DNA of 57,128 nucleotides from a virus, in the IMG/VR virus record IMGVR_UViG_3300032282_001405, positions 1 through 57,128 of that record; one strand, written 5' to 3'. The notes beneath the pieces are model-generated. The model was not told the origin of the DNA. It saw nothing but the letters and a program-made list of their open reading frames with translations, and did not search any database. The position numbers were made by a program, and so were the translations under genes. This document shows positions 1 through 8,556 of this stretch, in pieces. Each line of letters begins with the position of its first letter. The first letter of the stretch is position 1.

Positions 1-123
1 CTTTTGACGGAGGGTTGAGCGCTGTAGTGTTCCCAGACCAACATTGAAACTAAAAGATATGAGAGCATCGTACTGACCCTGAGTGAGGGGAACAGGACAG
101 AACTGAACCACACCTCGCTCAAA
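1..123. repeat. Terminal direct repeat (copy 1), circular overlap
   Basis: These 123 bases are identical to 57006-57128. They lie within the endolysin reading frame, and joining the two ends restores one uninterrupted protein. The simplest reading is an assembly overlap of a circular map (circular or circularly permuted genome), giving a unit length of 57,005 bp. A true terminal repeat of the virion DNA cannot be excluded from sequence alone. Confidence 0.95.
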
Positions 124-354
124 GCGAGCCAAATCTGCTTTAAGAATTCCATCGACTTCTTCCATGCTGAATGTTCGGTTGTCTGCGTCTTTGAGGGCAA
201 ACCCGTCTCGGTCTTCTATCTTCATCTTGCCTTGCTCTGGGTACAAGACGTGCCCCACCCCCACCGTCCACAGCTTAGCTGGGCAACGATAGGGTTTCTG
301 TCTTATGCCCTCGTGATGCTGGATCATTTTTAGGGCTTTGTCAGAGATGTTCAT
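1..354 (-). CDS. Endolysin, N-terminal 118 residues (GH24 lysozyme), continues at window end
   Basis: This muramidase cleaves the peptidoglycan glycan strand at the end of infection. It begins at the ATG at 354, overlapping the holin stop codon by ATGA. The protein opens MNISDKALKMIQHHEG and continues YRCPAKLWTVGVGH, the GH24 active-site region with E15, C24 and T30 spaced E-8-C-5-T. The second catalytic position, often Asp, is Cys, a variant known in this family. There is no N-terminal signal or SAR helix, so export should depend on the holin. Across the circular join the protein continues at 57005 and ends at 56883, giving 158 aa, a normal size for the family. Confidence 0.93.
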   Translation of the reverse strand, partial: MNISDKALKMIQHHEGIRQKPYRCPAKLWTVGVGHVLYPEQGKMKIEDRDGFALKDADNRTFSMEEVDGILKADLARFERGVVQFCPVPLTQGQYDALISFSFNVGLGTLQRSTLRQK

Positions 355-857
355 TTCTTCCCAAAAGCCTGAGTGCCAAACCAGAACGACACCACGGACG
401 CCCAAATGATCTGAGTCTCGTTATCCCACAGCAGGTCTAGCGCCACATCAAACGGCACTTCCTTGTGATAGGCAAACCAGAAGCCAAAGATCTCTACAAA
501 GGCAAACAGGACAAACATTCCATAGGTTATGGCAGGACGCACCATAGCGCGTGCGTTAATCACCCATAGGCTAGCCCCTTGACCGATAGCAATATCGTGC
601 GCATACAGGGCTTGGCGCTCTTGCATGGCGGTTTGCGCGTTGGTCACTTCAGCGTTAATCTGTATCTGCTCTGTCTGGATATGTTCTATGCGCTCTTGGG
701 CTTCTAAGCCAGCCTTCTTCAGGGTCAACTCGCGCTCAGTCTGCATCTGCGCCAAGGCTAGTTCATGCGACTTGTCTGCACGGTCTTGGAAGAAGTCCAT
801 CAGTTTGGGTAACCCGCCCATCAAAAAAGACAGTAGGGTTGAGAATAGTGTCATCAT
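351..857 (-). CDS. Holin, GTA_holin_3TM-like
   Basis: Membrane protein of 168 aa likely to form the lysis lesion that lets the endolysin reach the cell wall. The N-terminus is hydrophobic (about residues 4-22), the middle is a long charged coiled coil, and two C-terminal membrane segments follow (about 108-130 and 148-165). The C-terminal pattern, with WVINARAMVRPAITY, a DLLWDNETQ stretch and FWFGTQAFGK, matches the three-TM holin family of phages and gene transfer agents. It sits directly upstream of the endolysin with an ATGA overlap, as expected for a lysis pair. Tandem ATGs at 857 and 854 leave the exact start open; 857 overlaps the previous stop. Confidence 0.85.
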   Translation of the reverse strand: MMTLFSTLLSFLMGGLPKLMDFFQDRADKSHELALAQMQTERELTLKKAGLEAQERIEHIQTEQIQINAEVTNAQTAMQERQALYAHDIAIGQGASLWVINARAMVRPAITYGMFVLFAFVEIFGFWFAYHKEVPFDVALDLLWDNETQIIWASVVSFWFGTQAFGKK

Positions 858-1126
858 TTTTTAACTCCCATTTTTTCACGTTCTTCAAGCAACCTGACTT
901 TGACTTGCAATTCGTTTATGTGGTTCATCAAATGCTCCTTCATCATGGCTCGTTTTTCCGCAGAGATTGGGCTGTCCGTTGGGATGCCCTCTTTGGTAAT
1001 CAATGCAGGCATAGCGCCTTCGATTCGTGTTAAGCGTGTGGAGAAGTCGTTGACTTGACCCAAGAGCCATGCAAGGGAAGCCACAATAATGGGTATGACC
1101 GCTTTTAATACATCTGCCCAATTCAT
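854..1126 (-). CDS. Small membrane-anchored coiled-coil protein in lysis cassette
   Basis: A 90-aa protein with one N-terminal membrane segment (about residues 5-22, IPIIVASLAWLLG) followed by a charged, heptad-like helix to the C-terminus. Its stop overlaps the holin start (ATGA). This topology and position fit an inner-membrane spanin or a holin accessory protein, but no spanin partner with a lipobox was recognised nearby, so the role is inference from context. Confidence 0.75.
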   Translation of the reverse strand: MNWADVLKAVIPIIVASLAWLLGQVNDFSTRLTRIEGAMPALITKEGIPTDSPISAEKRAMMKEHLMNHINELQVKVRLLEEREKMGVKK

Positions 1127-1290
1127 TTTGATTCCTTTAGTTCACGTTTCAATTTACGCAGTTCTTTGATCTCTTGCTTGAGTTGGGCTCGCATGTACAA
1201 GGTTTCTACGTATGCCATTGATGTAACTCCAACAATTATGCATATCGCTACTCCTATCAATATCCAATAGACCAGCTTCGTAGTTGCCAC
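1123..1290 (-). CDS. Very small single-TM coiled-coil protein (55 aa, GTG start)
   Basis: The frame from the GTG at 1290 encodes 55 aa: a membrane segment (VYWILIGVAICIIVGVTS) and then a Lys/Glu/Arg-rich helix ending KRELKESK. Its stop overlaps the next gene's ATG (ATGA), and its start overlaps the 3' end of the gene upstream, the tight packing typical of this operon. An internal ATG would give only 31 aa without the membrane segment. The topology resembles a spanin-like or lysis accessory peptide. The start is uncertain; the coupling and TM-plus-helix layout support it being real. Confidence 0.6.
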   Translation of the reverse strand: MATTKLVYWILIGVAICIIVGVTSMAYVETLYMRAQLKQEIKELRKLKRELKESK

Positions 1291-1898
1291 ATTAGCCACC
1301 CAAAGATTAAAGATATGAATGCCACGGCAACCACCCCACTTATTGTTTCAATGACCCGAATCTCGTCTTGTTCTTTCTGCCACCTAGCTTGTCTAGCCCT
1401 ACGAACCATCTCAGACCTAGCCCACTCCTGCTCACGCTCAATCTTTCCGTGCATTACTAAAAACCTGCTGTACAGGTTCTTTAGCTGGGGAGGCGCGTAC
1501 ACCATTACCTCTCTGACGTCCTGCATCAAATCTTCAAGCTGAAGCTCAATAAGCACGCGCTCGATCGCTTTTTTGCTGGTGTTTTGCTCAGGATTGAACT
1601 TGTTCTTTGATTCCTCTTCTAGTGCATGGTAGTGATCGTTGATCTGTTGTTGTATGTCAAAGAGAGTTCCAAGTTGGAGTCCAATGTCGTTGAAGAGCTT
1701 AGCTTCCAACTCGTTGTAGGACTGTTGCTTGGCGGAGACTTTCTTTTTCGCCAAAGGCTTGGGGGCATCGGCGGTGGGCTTGGCTGTGAACAGACCGATG
1801 AACCACTGGAAGACACCCTTGATAGCCTTCGCGTCATCAATAACTTGCTCAGCAGTTTTTTTAGCGCCCTCGATCTCCAAGCGACCAGCGTGCAACAT
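1257..1898 (-). CDS. Lysis-region membrane protein with probable frameshifted N-terminus
   Basis: The open frame gives 213 aa from MLHAGRLEIEG: a helical, charged body and a C-terminal membrane segment (about residues 185-207, VVAVAFISLIFGWLMW). The frame stays open upstream without a start codon and encodes a hydrophobic LLLLAQTAVSAIKSG stretch. A well-placed ATG at 1966, 2 nt after the preceding stop, opens MDPFL in a frame offset by one. A single -1 shift at the A5 run (plus strand 1953-1957; TTTTTA when read in sense) joins them. The native gene is therefore probably 1257-1966 with either a programmed shift or an assembly indel. Function unknown; location suggests lysis or membrane association. 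Confidence 0.7.
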   Translation of the reverse strand: MLHAGRLEIEGAKKTAEQVIDDAKAIKGVFQWFIGLFTAKPTADAPKPLAKKKVSAKQQSYNELEAKLFNDIGLQLGTLFDIQQQINDHYHALEEESKNKFNPEQNTSKKAIERVLIELQLEDLMQDVREVMVYAPPQLKNLYSRFLVMHGKIEREQEWARSEMVRRARQARWQKEQDEIRVIETISGVVAVAFISLIFGWLMWQLRSWSIGY

Positions 1899-1968
1899 GT
1901 CGCACCCTGATTTAATTGCAGAGACGGCTGTTTGAGCGAGGAGGAGGAGGCTAAAAACGGATCCATAT

Positions 1969-2163
1969 CTAGATGCCTAATAGCTTCTTGACGAACTCGC
2001 CTGCGACGCCCGGTCCAAACAACACGGCCAAAATCACCGCATACAAGATGTACTCGATGCGTTGCATCCGATCCTTGCCACTCTCCAAGCGGTCAGAGAT
2101 AACCCTGTACCGCTCTGAGCATATGGCTTCATGAACTGCGAAATCTTTTTCTATGTCACTCAT
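1969..2163 (-). CDS. Small C-terminal-TM protein (64 aa)
   Basis: Starting at the ATG at 2163 (MSDIEKDF), this 64-aa protein has a charged helical N-terminal half (HEAICSERYRVISDRLE) and one C-terminal membrane segment (about residues 38-56). The layout resembles XhlA-like haemolysin and holin accessory proteins, which is only a topological similarity. The start overlaps the end of the upstream 47-aa gene by 8 nt; a longer TTG-started version is less likely because it would overlap that gene fully. Confidence 0.7.
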   Translation of the reverse strand: MSDIEKDFAVHEAICSERYRVISDRLESGKDRMQRIEYILYAVILAVLFGPGVAGEFVKKLLGI

Positions 2164-2299
2164 TTGGCGTGGGTTCAGGCTGTTCTTTAGCCTCTTTTTG
2201 GATGGCTTCAATCAGTTGAAAAACCTCTTGGTATGGGCGTGTGCCCAAGTAACCCATGATCTGGTTTAACAGTTGTGTTGATATTTGTAGTTTTTCCAT
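2156..2299 (-). CDS. Small protein of unknown function (47 aa)
   Basis: A 47-aa frame starts at 2299 behind a good Shine-Dalgarno (AGGAGA, 6 nt spacing). The sequence begins MEKLQISTQLLNQIMGYLG and ends in a Pro/Glu-rich tail (EQPEPTPNE). It reads as a short two-helix soluble protein. It is translationally coupled to the following gene by an 8-nt overlap. I do not recognise the family. Confidence 0.6.
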   Translation of the reverse strand: MEKLQISTQLLNQIMGYLGTRPYQEVFQLIEAIQKEAKEQPEPTPNE

Positions 2300-2317
2300 G
2301 CGTCTCTCCTAGTTGTT

Positions 2318-2686
2318 TTAAACAGTCACTGCGTCCCAAGTCTGGGCGCCTTCATTCCATGTGAATGGCCCACCCTCTGTAGGCATAGCCACAGGAGCAT
2401 TCCACAGACAAGTGTCATCGCTCATAGTCCATGATGGATATGGCTGTGGAGGGATAAAGGCATCACGACCAGAGTCATAGGTGTAACCAATGCCAGCGTA
2501 GTTCTTACGCAGTTGCTCACGACCACTAGGCTGACCATCTTGACCATAGTGAACACCGCCACGGGTGTTGTATGAGGTCTGTACCCAGTTTGCAGGGTCA
2601 CCCAAAGCGCCAGTAGAGATGAAGGCTTCTTCAGCCACCACAACCTGTACTACAACGCCATTCTCGATTTTTGCAAAGTGTGCCAT
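2318..2686 (-). CDS. Small fibre-associated virion protein (MAHFAK family)
   Basis: A 122-aa protein beginning MAHFAKIENGVVVQVVVAEE, followed by a region rich in Tyr, Trp and Gly (YNTRGGVHYGQDG, YAGIGYTYDSGRDAF, PQPYPSW). Proteins of this type recur beside tail-fibre genes in aquatic phages, where they are thought to be small virion or fibre-tip components; that placement is family knowledge and the function is not established. The ATG at 2686 overlaps the preceding TAA by one base and has GGAG about 10 nt upstream. Confidence 0.75.
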   Translation of the reverse strand: MAHFAKIENGVVVQVVVAEEAFISTGALGDPANWVQTSYNTRGGVHYGQDGQPSGREQLRKNYAGIGYTYDSGRDAFIPPQPYPSWTMSDDTCLWNAPVAMPTEGGPFTWNEGAQTWDAVTV

Positions 2687-3120
2687 TAGATTGATACTCC
2701 CAAGTTGATCTCTTTTAATTGTTCCACAGTAGTTACCGCTGTGATTGATGCCTTTGTTGCAGTACACCAAGCAATAACCTTGGCACGATATGTTGCTATA
2801 TCAGCAGGTATATCAATGCTTCTTTCTGCCTTGCGTATGACATACCAATCTGTTTGTGCAAGCGTCATGTTTGTATTGTGATTGACTTTGGCAATCCATA
2901 CTGACTTTAAGCCCTTGGTAATCAAGCGTTCTGTGGAGTCAACCATTGCAGGTTTGCCGTCTACTACGCCTAGCACCTTGACGTACATAGGGTTGCCGTC
3001 TTGGTCAGACTCTTCTTTGTCTTCCAAGGCTTTTGGAGTACCTGTGTAAGAGCCGTCTTCGTTTTGTGTGACCCAGTAATACTGGTCATCAGGTCTGATT
3101 TCGTCTTGTCTGATTGACAT
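2686..3120 (-). CDS. Tail fibre assembly-like protein
   Basis: A 144-aa protein. The C-terminal half carries LAQTDWYVIRKAERSIDIP followed by a helical YRAKVIAWC segment, the pattern found at the end of many phage fibre-assembly or XkdW/DUF4376-like proteins. The N-terminal half is acidic and hydrophilic. It lies immediately downstream of the fibre genes, consistent with a chaperone for fibre folding or attachment. Function is inferred from the motif and the context. Confidence 0.65.
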   Translation of the reverse strand: MSIRQDEIRPDDQYYWVTQNEDGSYTGTPKALEDKEESDQDGNPMYVKVLGVVDGKPAMVDSTERLITKGLKSVWIAKVNHNTNMTLAQTDWYVIRKAERSIDIPADIATYRAKVIAWCTATKASITAVTTVEQLKEINLGVSI

Positions 3121-3129
3121 ATGTTTTCC

Positions 3130-4176
3130 TTATCGAGCGTTAGCGTATTTGAAAGGGTTTTCGGCAAATGCCACATAAATGTATGTGCTACCACTAGCGT
3201 TTGCTGATGCGGTACTGGTTCTAATCTTTATTCCATTAGAAAGAAAATCTCTGTCATAAAGAGAATTTACTTCTTCGGCAATGCTTGAATCTGCATATAA
3301 CTGTTTTTGAGATGCGTTGTATGTATCTCTTGATGTGTCCATAATGACCCAATCATTACCAGCCGTATCAGAACGCTTGCACATAAACCAACGGGGTCTA
3401 AAACCAAAATAAATAAATGGACCGTCTGTGCTTCCATTTCCCGTATAACTTCCCACAGAACTAAAGCCAGCCACAGAAGCAACACAATAAGCAACATTGG
3501 TTCTTCCACTACCATTTACATATCCATCTACATCGCTACCAAGTGAAAAAACGCTAGAAGTTGGTGATGTGCTATTCCAGAATCCGCTATAACCAGTACC
3601 AGCCGCATTGGTTAAGTTCAAATAGATATACCCTGTATTACCAAGAGATGTATGGTAAACAGTCCAGTTAGTGCTTGCATTGCTACGGCACTTCACAATA
3701 ATCATCTGTGGCGCAACACCTAACCCATGACCCACAGTAGCGTTAGCACCCGTACCCGTATAAGTCACCACGCTAACACCAGCAGTAGTGTTTGCTTGAA
3801 CCGATGAAGTTATTGTTCCGCTAGTATTTGAAACAGCAGAACCTAATGCCCATGTATACCCAACAAAAGTTCTTGTTGATTGGTTAATGTTGTCTCCTGC
3901 GCCTACTGTATAACTTCCATTGGAAAAAGTCATTGCGTACTGCGTTGCTGTTGTTTCTTCAGCGTTTGTAGTATTTGATTGCAAAAACGAATAATTGTTT
4001 GTCAGCCCAGTAGAGCGAGTGTCCCAGTTAACAGCATTGCTTCGTGTTTTTGTCCAAACCATTGCACCTGAACTCAATTGAGCAGTAGTGGTAATTGTCT
4101 GTGTCGCTCCTGTACCCGTATACAGATTGGCATTAAAGTATGGACGACCATCGGGAATTGCATATGTTGTTGGCAT
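3130..4176 (-). CDS. Tail fibre / receptor-binding structural protein
   Basis: A 348-aa Gly/Ser/Thr/Asn-rich beta protein. The central and C-terminal parts contain HGLGVAPQMIIVKCRS, TNWTVYHTSLG, GPFIYFGFRPRWFMCKR and a terminal AFAENPFKYANAR, a pattern I associate with DUF7483-type domains in aquatic phage fibres. It probably forms part of the distal fibre that contacts the host surface. It is one of five consecutive fibre-like genes between the adaptor and the lysis cassette. Confidence 0.75.
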   Translation of the reverse strand: MPTTYAIPDGRPYFNANLYTGTGATQTITTTAQLSSGAMVWTKTRSNAVNWDTRSTGLTNNYSFLQSNTTNAEETTATQYAMTFSNGSYTVGAGDNINQSTRTFVGYTWALGSAVSNTSGTITSSVQANTTAGVSVVTYTGTGANATVGHGLGVAPQMIIVKCRSNASTNWTVYHTSLGNTGYIYLNLTNAAGTGYSGFWNSTSPTSSVFSLGSDVDGYVNGSGRTNVAYCVASVAGFSSVGSYTGNGSTDGPFIYFGFRPRWFMCKRSDTAGNDWVIMDTSRDTYNASQKQLYADSSIAEEVNSLYDRDFLSNGIKIRTSTASANASGSTYIYVAFAENPFKYANAR

Positions 4177-4185
4177 TTCTATTCC

Positions 4186-7176
4186 TTATAGGTTATAGGT
4201 GTTGAGTCTAATGAAACCTGTAGGAGGCGTATAGACAAACGGTTGCTGACCGAAATTAAAGTTAAATGATGTTGAACCGCCTGTGTAAACAGTTCCACCA
4301 ATAAACCAAGTGTCTGATGCAATCCCTGTGTATGCCGCATTTGTCCCAGCCGCAGGGTCACCGCTTGCTTGCCATGTGCCGTTTTTACTCCACCAAATTT
4401 TTCCGTTATCAAGGTCAATAGCAATACCAACTATATCGCCTGAAGCAATTGTGTTTCCATAAGATGCACTTGTACCTTGGCTAATCTTGTCACCGTTTTG
4501 GATGTAATAGGCATAGCCTGTTCCAGTAGCAGAAGAAGCCATGAAGTCAGTAGTGTTTGCTAAATAACTTAATTTGCTCAAGTTTGCTATGCCAATAAAG
4601 TTAGCACTATTTGGTGACCCATTAACCACTACTTCGCAATACCATTTACCAGTTGTCATACCCATAGAACTAAAAAAGTTCTGATAAGCGCCAGCACTTG
4701 GTGCTACGGTAAGGTTTGCATTAGAAAAAGTTGGTTGGCTGTTTGATTTGTAAACAGGGTTCAACACAGCATAGTTAGCCGCTGTCGCACTTGTTAGTGT
4801 TGGTACATCGGTCATGCTGTCGTAGGTAGAACCAGCAGTTGTACTGATATTGTTAGGTGTCCAGTTGTTTCCATTTGGACTGAAGTCATACGCTAATGTT
4901 GTTGCACTTGTTGTATTGGTAAAAGGCAAATAGAAGCCGTTAGTACCATACGAACCACCATAGGTGATGGGTTGCCATACACCATAAGAATTGGTTGTTC
5001 CAAAACTGGACGGTGTCAGGGCCTGACCGTCAATGAAGTTGGCTTCAGCCATGTAACCATCTGTATAAGCGGGAAATGCATCGTTGTATCCAATAAAGTG
5101 TAAAACTCCATTTTTGTTCCAATATGGAAACGAGGTATAACTTGAGCGGACATCCGTACCCCATGAAGTAACTTCTACACCATTTACATAAACTCTAAAC
5201 CGCAAAGATGCAGTTGCATTCCCCATATCTGACACCGCAACAATGTGATACCAAGCGGCGGGGTCACGATATACTGCATTACTTATAAGTAAATAAGCGC
5301 CAAATACCATAACAGCAATTTGATTGCTTGAATTAAAAATTATTCCTTCTCCACCAGAATATGTCGGGCTGAAAATAGGTTGTACAGCACCGATTTTTCC
5401 TAATTTAATCCAGCCACTCCAAGTAAAAATATTTCCACTTGTAGGTGTTTTAAAAGTCCGATTCAAATAAGCTGAAGCACTAGAACGGAAACGCAAAGAG
5501 TTGTTTACATACTTGATTGGTGTCAGGTATCCGCTTGATGTGAATGTGTGAATGACATTACCACCAGTGATAGTCACAGTACCACCAGCCATTAGCTGTG
5601 TAGCACCTGCGTAAGAGATGATTACAACGCCAGAGCCACCTGCACCGCCAGTTCCATTACCACCAGAACCACCACCTCCACCAGCACCTAAGTTAGTAGT
5701 TCCAGCAGTACCAGTAGAGCCGTTACCAGTAGCACCAGCACCACCGCCACCAGTTCCACCAGCACCCGCTGGGTATGTAACTGTCGGGGTATAACCGCCA
5801 CCACCTCCACCTCCAGCATAAGTTACTGAAGAACCAGATATAGAAGATGCAGTTCCATTTCCTCCACCGCCAGAAGTATTAACACTTCCAGCGCCTCCAA
5901 CAGCACCCGCACCTCCACCGCCACCAGCACATACTGTTCCTTGAGCGCCACCATTATTTCCTTGTCCAGATGTTCCTGTTCCCGGAGAGCCGCCCCCACC
6001 TTGACCTGAGCCTCCGCCAGAACCACCATTGTTTGCAACAGTTTGACCTCCAGCACCACCACCTACTGCGGTAGTCGTGACCATGCTAAATAATGAATTA
6101 CTGCCGTTTACACCAGTTCCAGTACCGCCTGTGCCTCCAGCACCTCCAGCACCTACTGTTACAACATAGTTAGAGTTGGCATCAATGGTTACTCCAGAGC
6201 CTGATAAAAAGCCTCCAGCACCACCTCCACCACCCCAGTTTTGTCCACCACCTCCTCCGCCAGCAACAATCAAATAACTTGCTGTCAAAGAAGACAAAGG
6301 AGTCAATGTTCCTGATGTATTGAATGTATGAATAACATTAGAGCCACTTGTAGTGACTACTCCACCACCAAACTGTTGTGGGGCAGGGTATGAAATGATG
6401 ACTACGCCAGAACCGCCTTGACCGCCGGGTGCATTTGAAGAGCCATTGTTATCATTAACACCACCACCTCCGCCGCCGCCTAAATTAGCAGTTCCCGATT
6501 CGCCCGTTAAATTTCCTGAAGCGCCTCCTTGACCACCGCCGCCAGTACCACCAGCGGAACGAGTAGTAGATGCGCCACTTCCATAATTACCGCCCCCGCC
6601 CCCGCCAGCATAGGTAACGCTTGAGCCAGTTATAGATGACGCTGTTCCATTTCCACCCGGGCCAACGCTATTAGAACCAGCCGTACCAGCCGCACCAGCG
6701 CCACCGCCTCCACCACCATAATAATTTGATGCGCCCCCAGATGAACCTCCACCAGCATTTCCTTGACCAGATGTAGCAGAGCCACCTGACGTAGCAAATC
6801 GTCCTGCGCCACCGCCACCAGAGCCACCTGCTAAACCATTGCGTGAATCACCTGCCCCGCCGCCACCACCGCCTGTAGAGGTAATTGCATTAAATATTGA
6901 ATTACTTCCATTGCCACCATCGCCAGCACCAGAAGTACCAGCGCCGCCCGTTATAGGGCCAGCAGTACCACCAGCGCCAACAGTTACTGTGTATGAAAGA
7001 GTTGGGTTTAAAGTTGCTGTGCCTGATAACAACCCACCTGCCCCGCCTCCACCTCCAAAACGTGAACCACCACCACCACCGCCAGCAACCACAAGGTAAC
7101 TAGCAGTAACCGATTGCAGTCCTGTCCACCCAAAGGCGGCTAGTGCGGCGGCTCCAATCTTGGATAAGCGAGGCAT
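4186..7176 (-). CDS. Giant glycine-rich tail fibre with LamG-like and SPRY-like domains
   Basis: A 996-aa protein. After a hydrophobic start come two glycine-rich modules, each opening with SYLVVAGGGGGG or a close variant and closing with GSGVVIISY (about residues 25-265 and 300-530). A LamG/concanavalin-like segment follows (about 545-700, SSASAYLNRTF, FTWSGWIKLGK), then a SPRY-like segment (about 830-985, GKWYCEVVVNG, GIAIDLDNGKIWWSKNGTW). Glycine-rich repeats are typical of polyglycine sandwich adhesins, and LamG and SPRY folds bind glycans or proteins. This is a strong receptor-binding candidate. The duplicated glycine module is a likely site of recombination. Confidence 0.85.
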   Translation of the reverse strand: MPRLSKIGAAALAAFGWTGLQSVTASYLVVAGGGGGGSRFGGGGGAGGLLSGTATLNPTLSYTVTVGAGGTAGPITGGAGTSGAGDGGNGSNSIFNAITSTGGGGGGAGDSRNGLAGGSGGGGAGRFATSGGSATSGQGNAGGGSSGGASNYYGGGGGGAGAAGTAGSNSVGPGGNGTASSITGSSVTYAGGGGGGNYGSGASTTRSAGGTGGGGQGGASGNLTGESGTANLGGGGGGGVNDNNGSSNAPGGQGGSGVVIISYPAPQQFGGGVVTTSGSNVIHTFNTSGTLTPLSSLTASYLIVAGGGGGGQNWGGGGGAGGFLSGSGVTIDANSNYVVTVGAGGAGGTGGTGTGVNGSNSLFSMVTTTAVGGGAGGQTVANNGGSGGGSGQGGGGSPGTGTSGQGNNGGAQGTVCAGGGGGAGAVGGAGSVNTSGGGGNGTASSISGSSVTYAGGGGGGGYTPTVTYPAGAGGTGGGGAGATGNGSTGTAGTTNLGAGGGGGSGGNGTGGAGGSGVVIISYAGATQLMAGGTVTITGGNVIHTFTSSGYLTPIKYVNNSLRFRSSASAYLNRTFKTPTSGNIFTWSGWIKLGKIGAVQPIFSPTYSGGEGIIFNSSNQIAVMVFGAYLLISNAVYRDPAAWYHIVAVSDMGNATASLRFRVYVNGVEVTSWGTDVRSSYTSFPYWNKNGVLHFIGYNDAFPAYTDGYMAEANFIDGQALTPSSFGTTNSYGVWQPITYGGSYGTNGFYLPFTNTTSATTLAYDFSPNGNNWTPNNISTTAGSTYDSMTDVPTLTSATAANYAVLNPVYKSNSQPTFSNANLTVAPSAGAYQNFFSSMGMTTGKWYCEVVVNGSPNSANFIGIANLSKLSYLANTTDFMASSATGTGYAYYIQNGDKISQGTSASYGNTIASGDIVGIAIDLDNGKIWWSKNGTWQASGDPAAGTNAAYTGIASDTWFIGGTVYTGGSTSFNFNFGQQPFVYTPPTGFIRLNTYNL

Positions 7177-7185
7177 TAGTTATCC

Positions 7186-8556
7186 TTATGCGAACTTGGT
7201 TTGAGAAGCCAACACAACGTATGTTGCACTTCCTGTTTTTTGGATTACATATGTGTAGCAATCAGTTGAGCTTGCATTTCCACTTGTAGGTGCTGTTCCA
7301 CCTTGCCACTTAGGAGTCACAGATGTGCCGTCAATCGTCACTGCTGAGTTGTAGTATGCAGTAGAACCTTGAGTCACCAAGAATGTTGCAGAGATGGATT
7401 CACCAGTTTGCATCAAGGTGTTCAGCGATGTACCGCTTGAACCACGGAAGTTCACTGTCCAGTTTGCACTTGCGTTGCTTGTGTAGAACAGAACAGATTG
7501 AGTCGTGATGTCGTAGTTGATTGTGCCAGTCGCCGCAGTTGCAGAGATGGTGTCCACCTCGGCTATGTTTGGAGTCTTGAGAGCAGACACAGACGATGAG
7601 CCTGCGGTCTGGAGCATCGAGGTTGCAGATGCAGTACCAACTCCGACAAGACCACTTGTATCTATGCGTAGTCTTTCGCTACCGCCTGTAAGCATTGTTA
7701 GTGGTAGATATGTGCCTGTTCCTGTAATTGATGCACGCAAAGATGATTCTGTTGCATTAGCTACAACCTGAGTAATAGAAGCATTTGTTGGGTCAGAATT
7801 ATTAACAACTTGAATATTTGCATTTACGGCACTTCCGTTAGGAATAAAAAAGACTCCTGTATTCCCATTAGTTGTGCTTGACTGAAATGCAACTCGGCTA
7901 ATAAATGTGGCATTACTAAAATCACCAGTAATACGATTACCTGTACCTGTAAATGTTAAGTTGCCTGAATCTGATAATGAAGTAAAAGTACCCGCCGCAG
8001 GAGTTGTCGCTCCTACAGTGCCATTGATGTTAATTGATGCAGTTCCAGTCAGGTTAGTAACTGTGCCGCTTGAAGGTGTGCCTAATACTCCTCCATTGAC
8101 CACAAAAGCGCCTGCGGTGCCTGTATTAACACCCAGAGCAGTCACAACGCCCGTACCTGTAGTTGTGGTGCTTGGAGCCGCACCAGCCCCGCCACCGATG
8201 ACTAATGCGCTTGCGGCTAATGCCGCGCTGGTCGCCCATGTTGACGCGCTTGAAAAATACGGGATACCACCGCTTGTTCCCGCAACGGTAAGTGCCAATG
8301 TTCCAGAAGTCGTAATCGGAGAACCAGCTACAGAAATCAATCCTCCAGTGAAACTCTGAGCAACGCTGGATACCGTTCCAGTAGCCGCCGCCGCCGCCGC
8401 AAGCAAAGTAACCACATTACTGCTGTTCTTGTAGTACAGCTTTCCATCTAAGGTGTTAATTGCAAGCTCACCTGCGACAAGATTTGCCGCAAGTGGGACA
8501 GCCGAGGCTGTTGTGCTGTAGTACAGCGATATTGGGGTGTAGCCTGTTGCAGACAT
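7186..8556 (-). CDS. Tail fibre protein
   Basis: A 456-aa low-complexity beta protein rich in Ser, Thr, Gly and Ala. The N-terminus (YTPISLYYSTTASAVP, NLVAGELAINTLDGKLYYK) is the fibre-attachment signature of many phage tail proteins. The C-terminal third (NWTVNFRGSS, QTGESISATFLV) resembles the shaft-and-tip pattern of repeated beta domains. Its start overlaps the stop of the next upstream fibre gene by one base (8556). It most likely forms a trimeric fibre or side fibre. Confidence 0.8.
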   Translation of the reverse strand: MSATGYTPISLYYSTTASAVPLAANLVAGELAINTLDGKLYYKNSSNVVTLLAAAAAATGTVSSVAQSFTGGLISVAGSPITTSGTLALTVAGTSGGIPYFSSASTWATSAALAASALVIGGGAGAAPSTTTTGTGVVTALGVNTGTAGAFVVNGGVLGTPSSGTVTNLTGTASININGTVGATTPAAGTFTSLSDSGNLTFTGTGNRITGDFSNATFISRVAFQSSTTNGNTGVFFIPNGSAVNANIQVVNNSDPTNASITQVVANATESSLRASITGTGTYLPLTMLTGGSERLRIDTSGLVGVGTASATSMLQTAGSSSVSALKTPNIAEVDTISATAATGTINYDITTQSVLFYTSNASANWTVNFRGSSGTSLNTLMQTGESISATFLVTQGSTAYYNSAVTIDGTSVTPKWQGGTAPTSGNASSTDCYTYVIQKTGSATYVVLASQTKFA

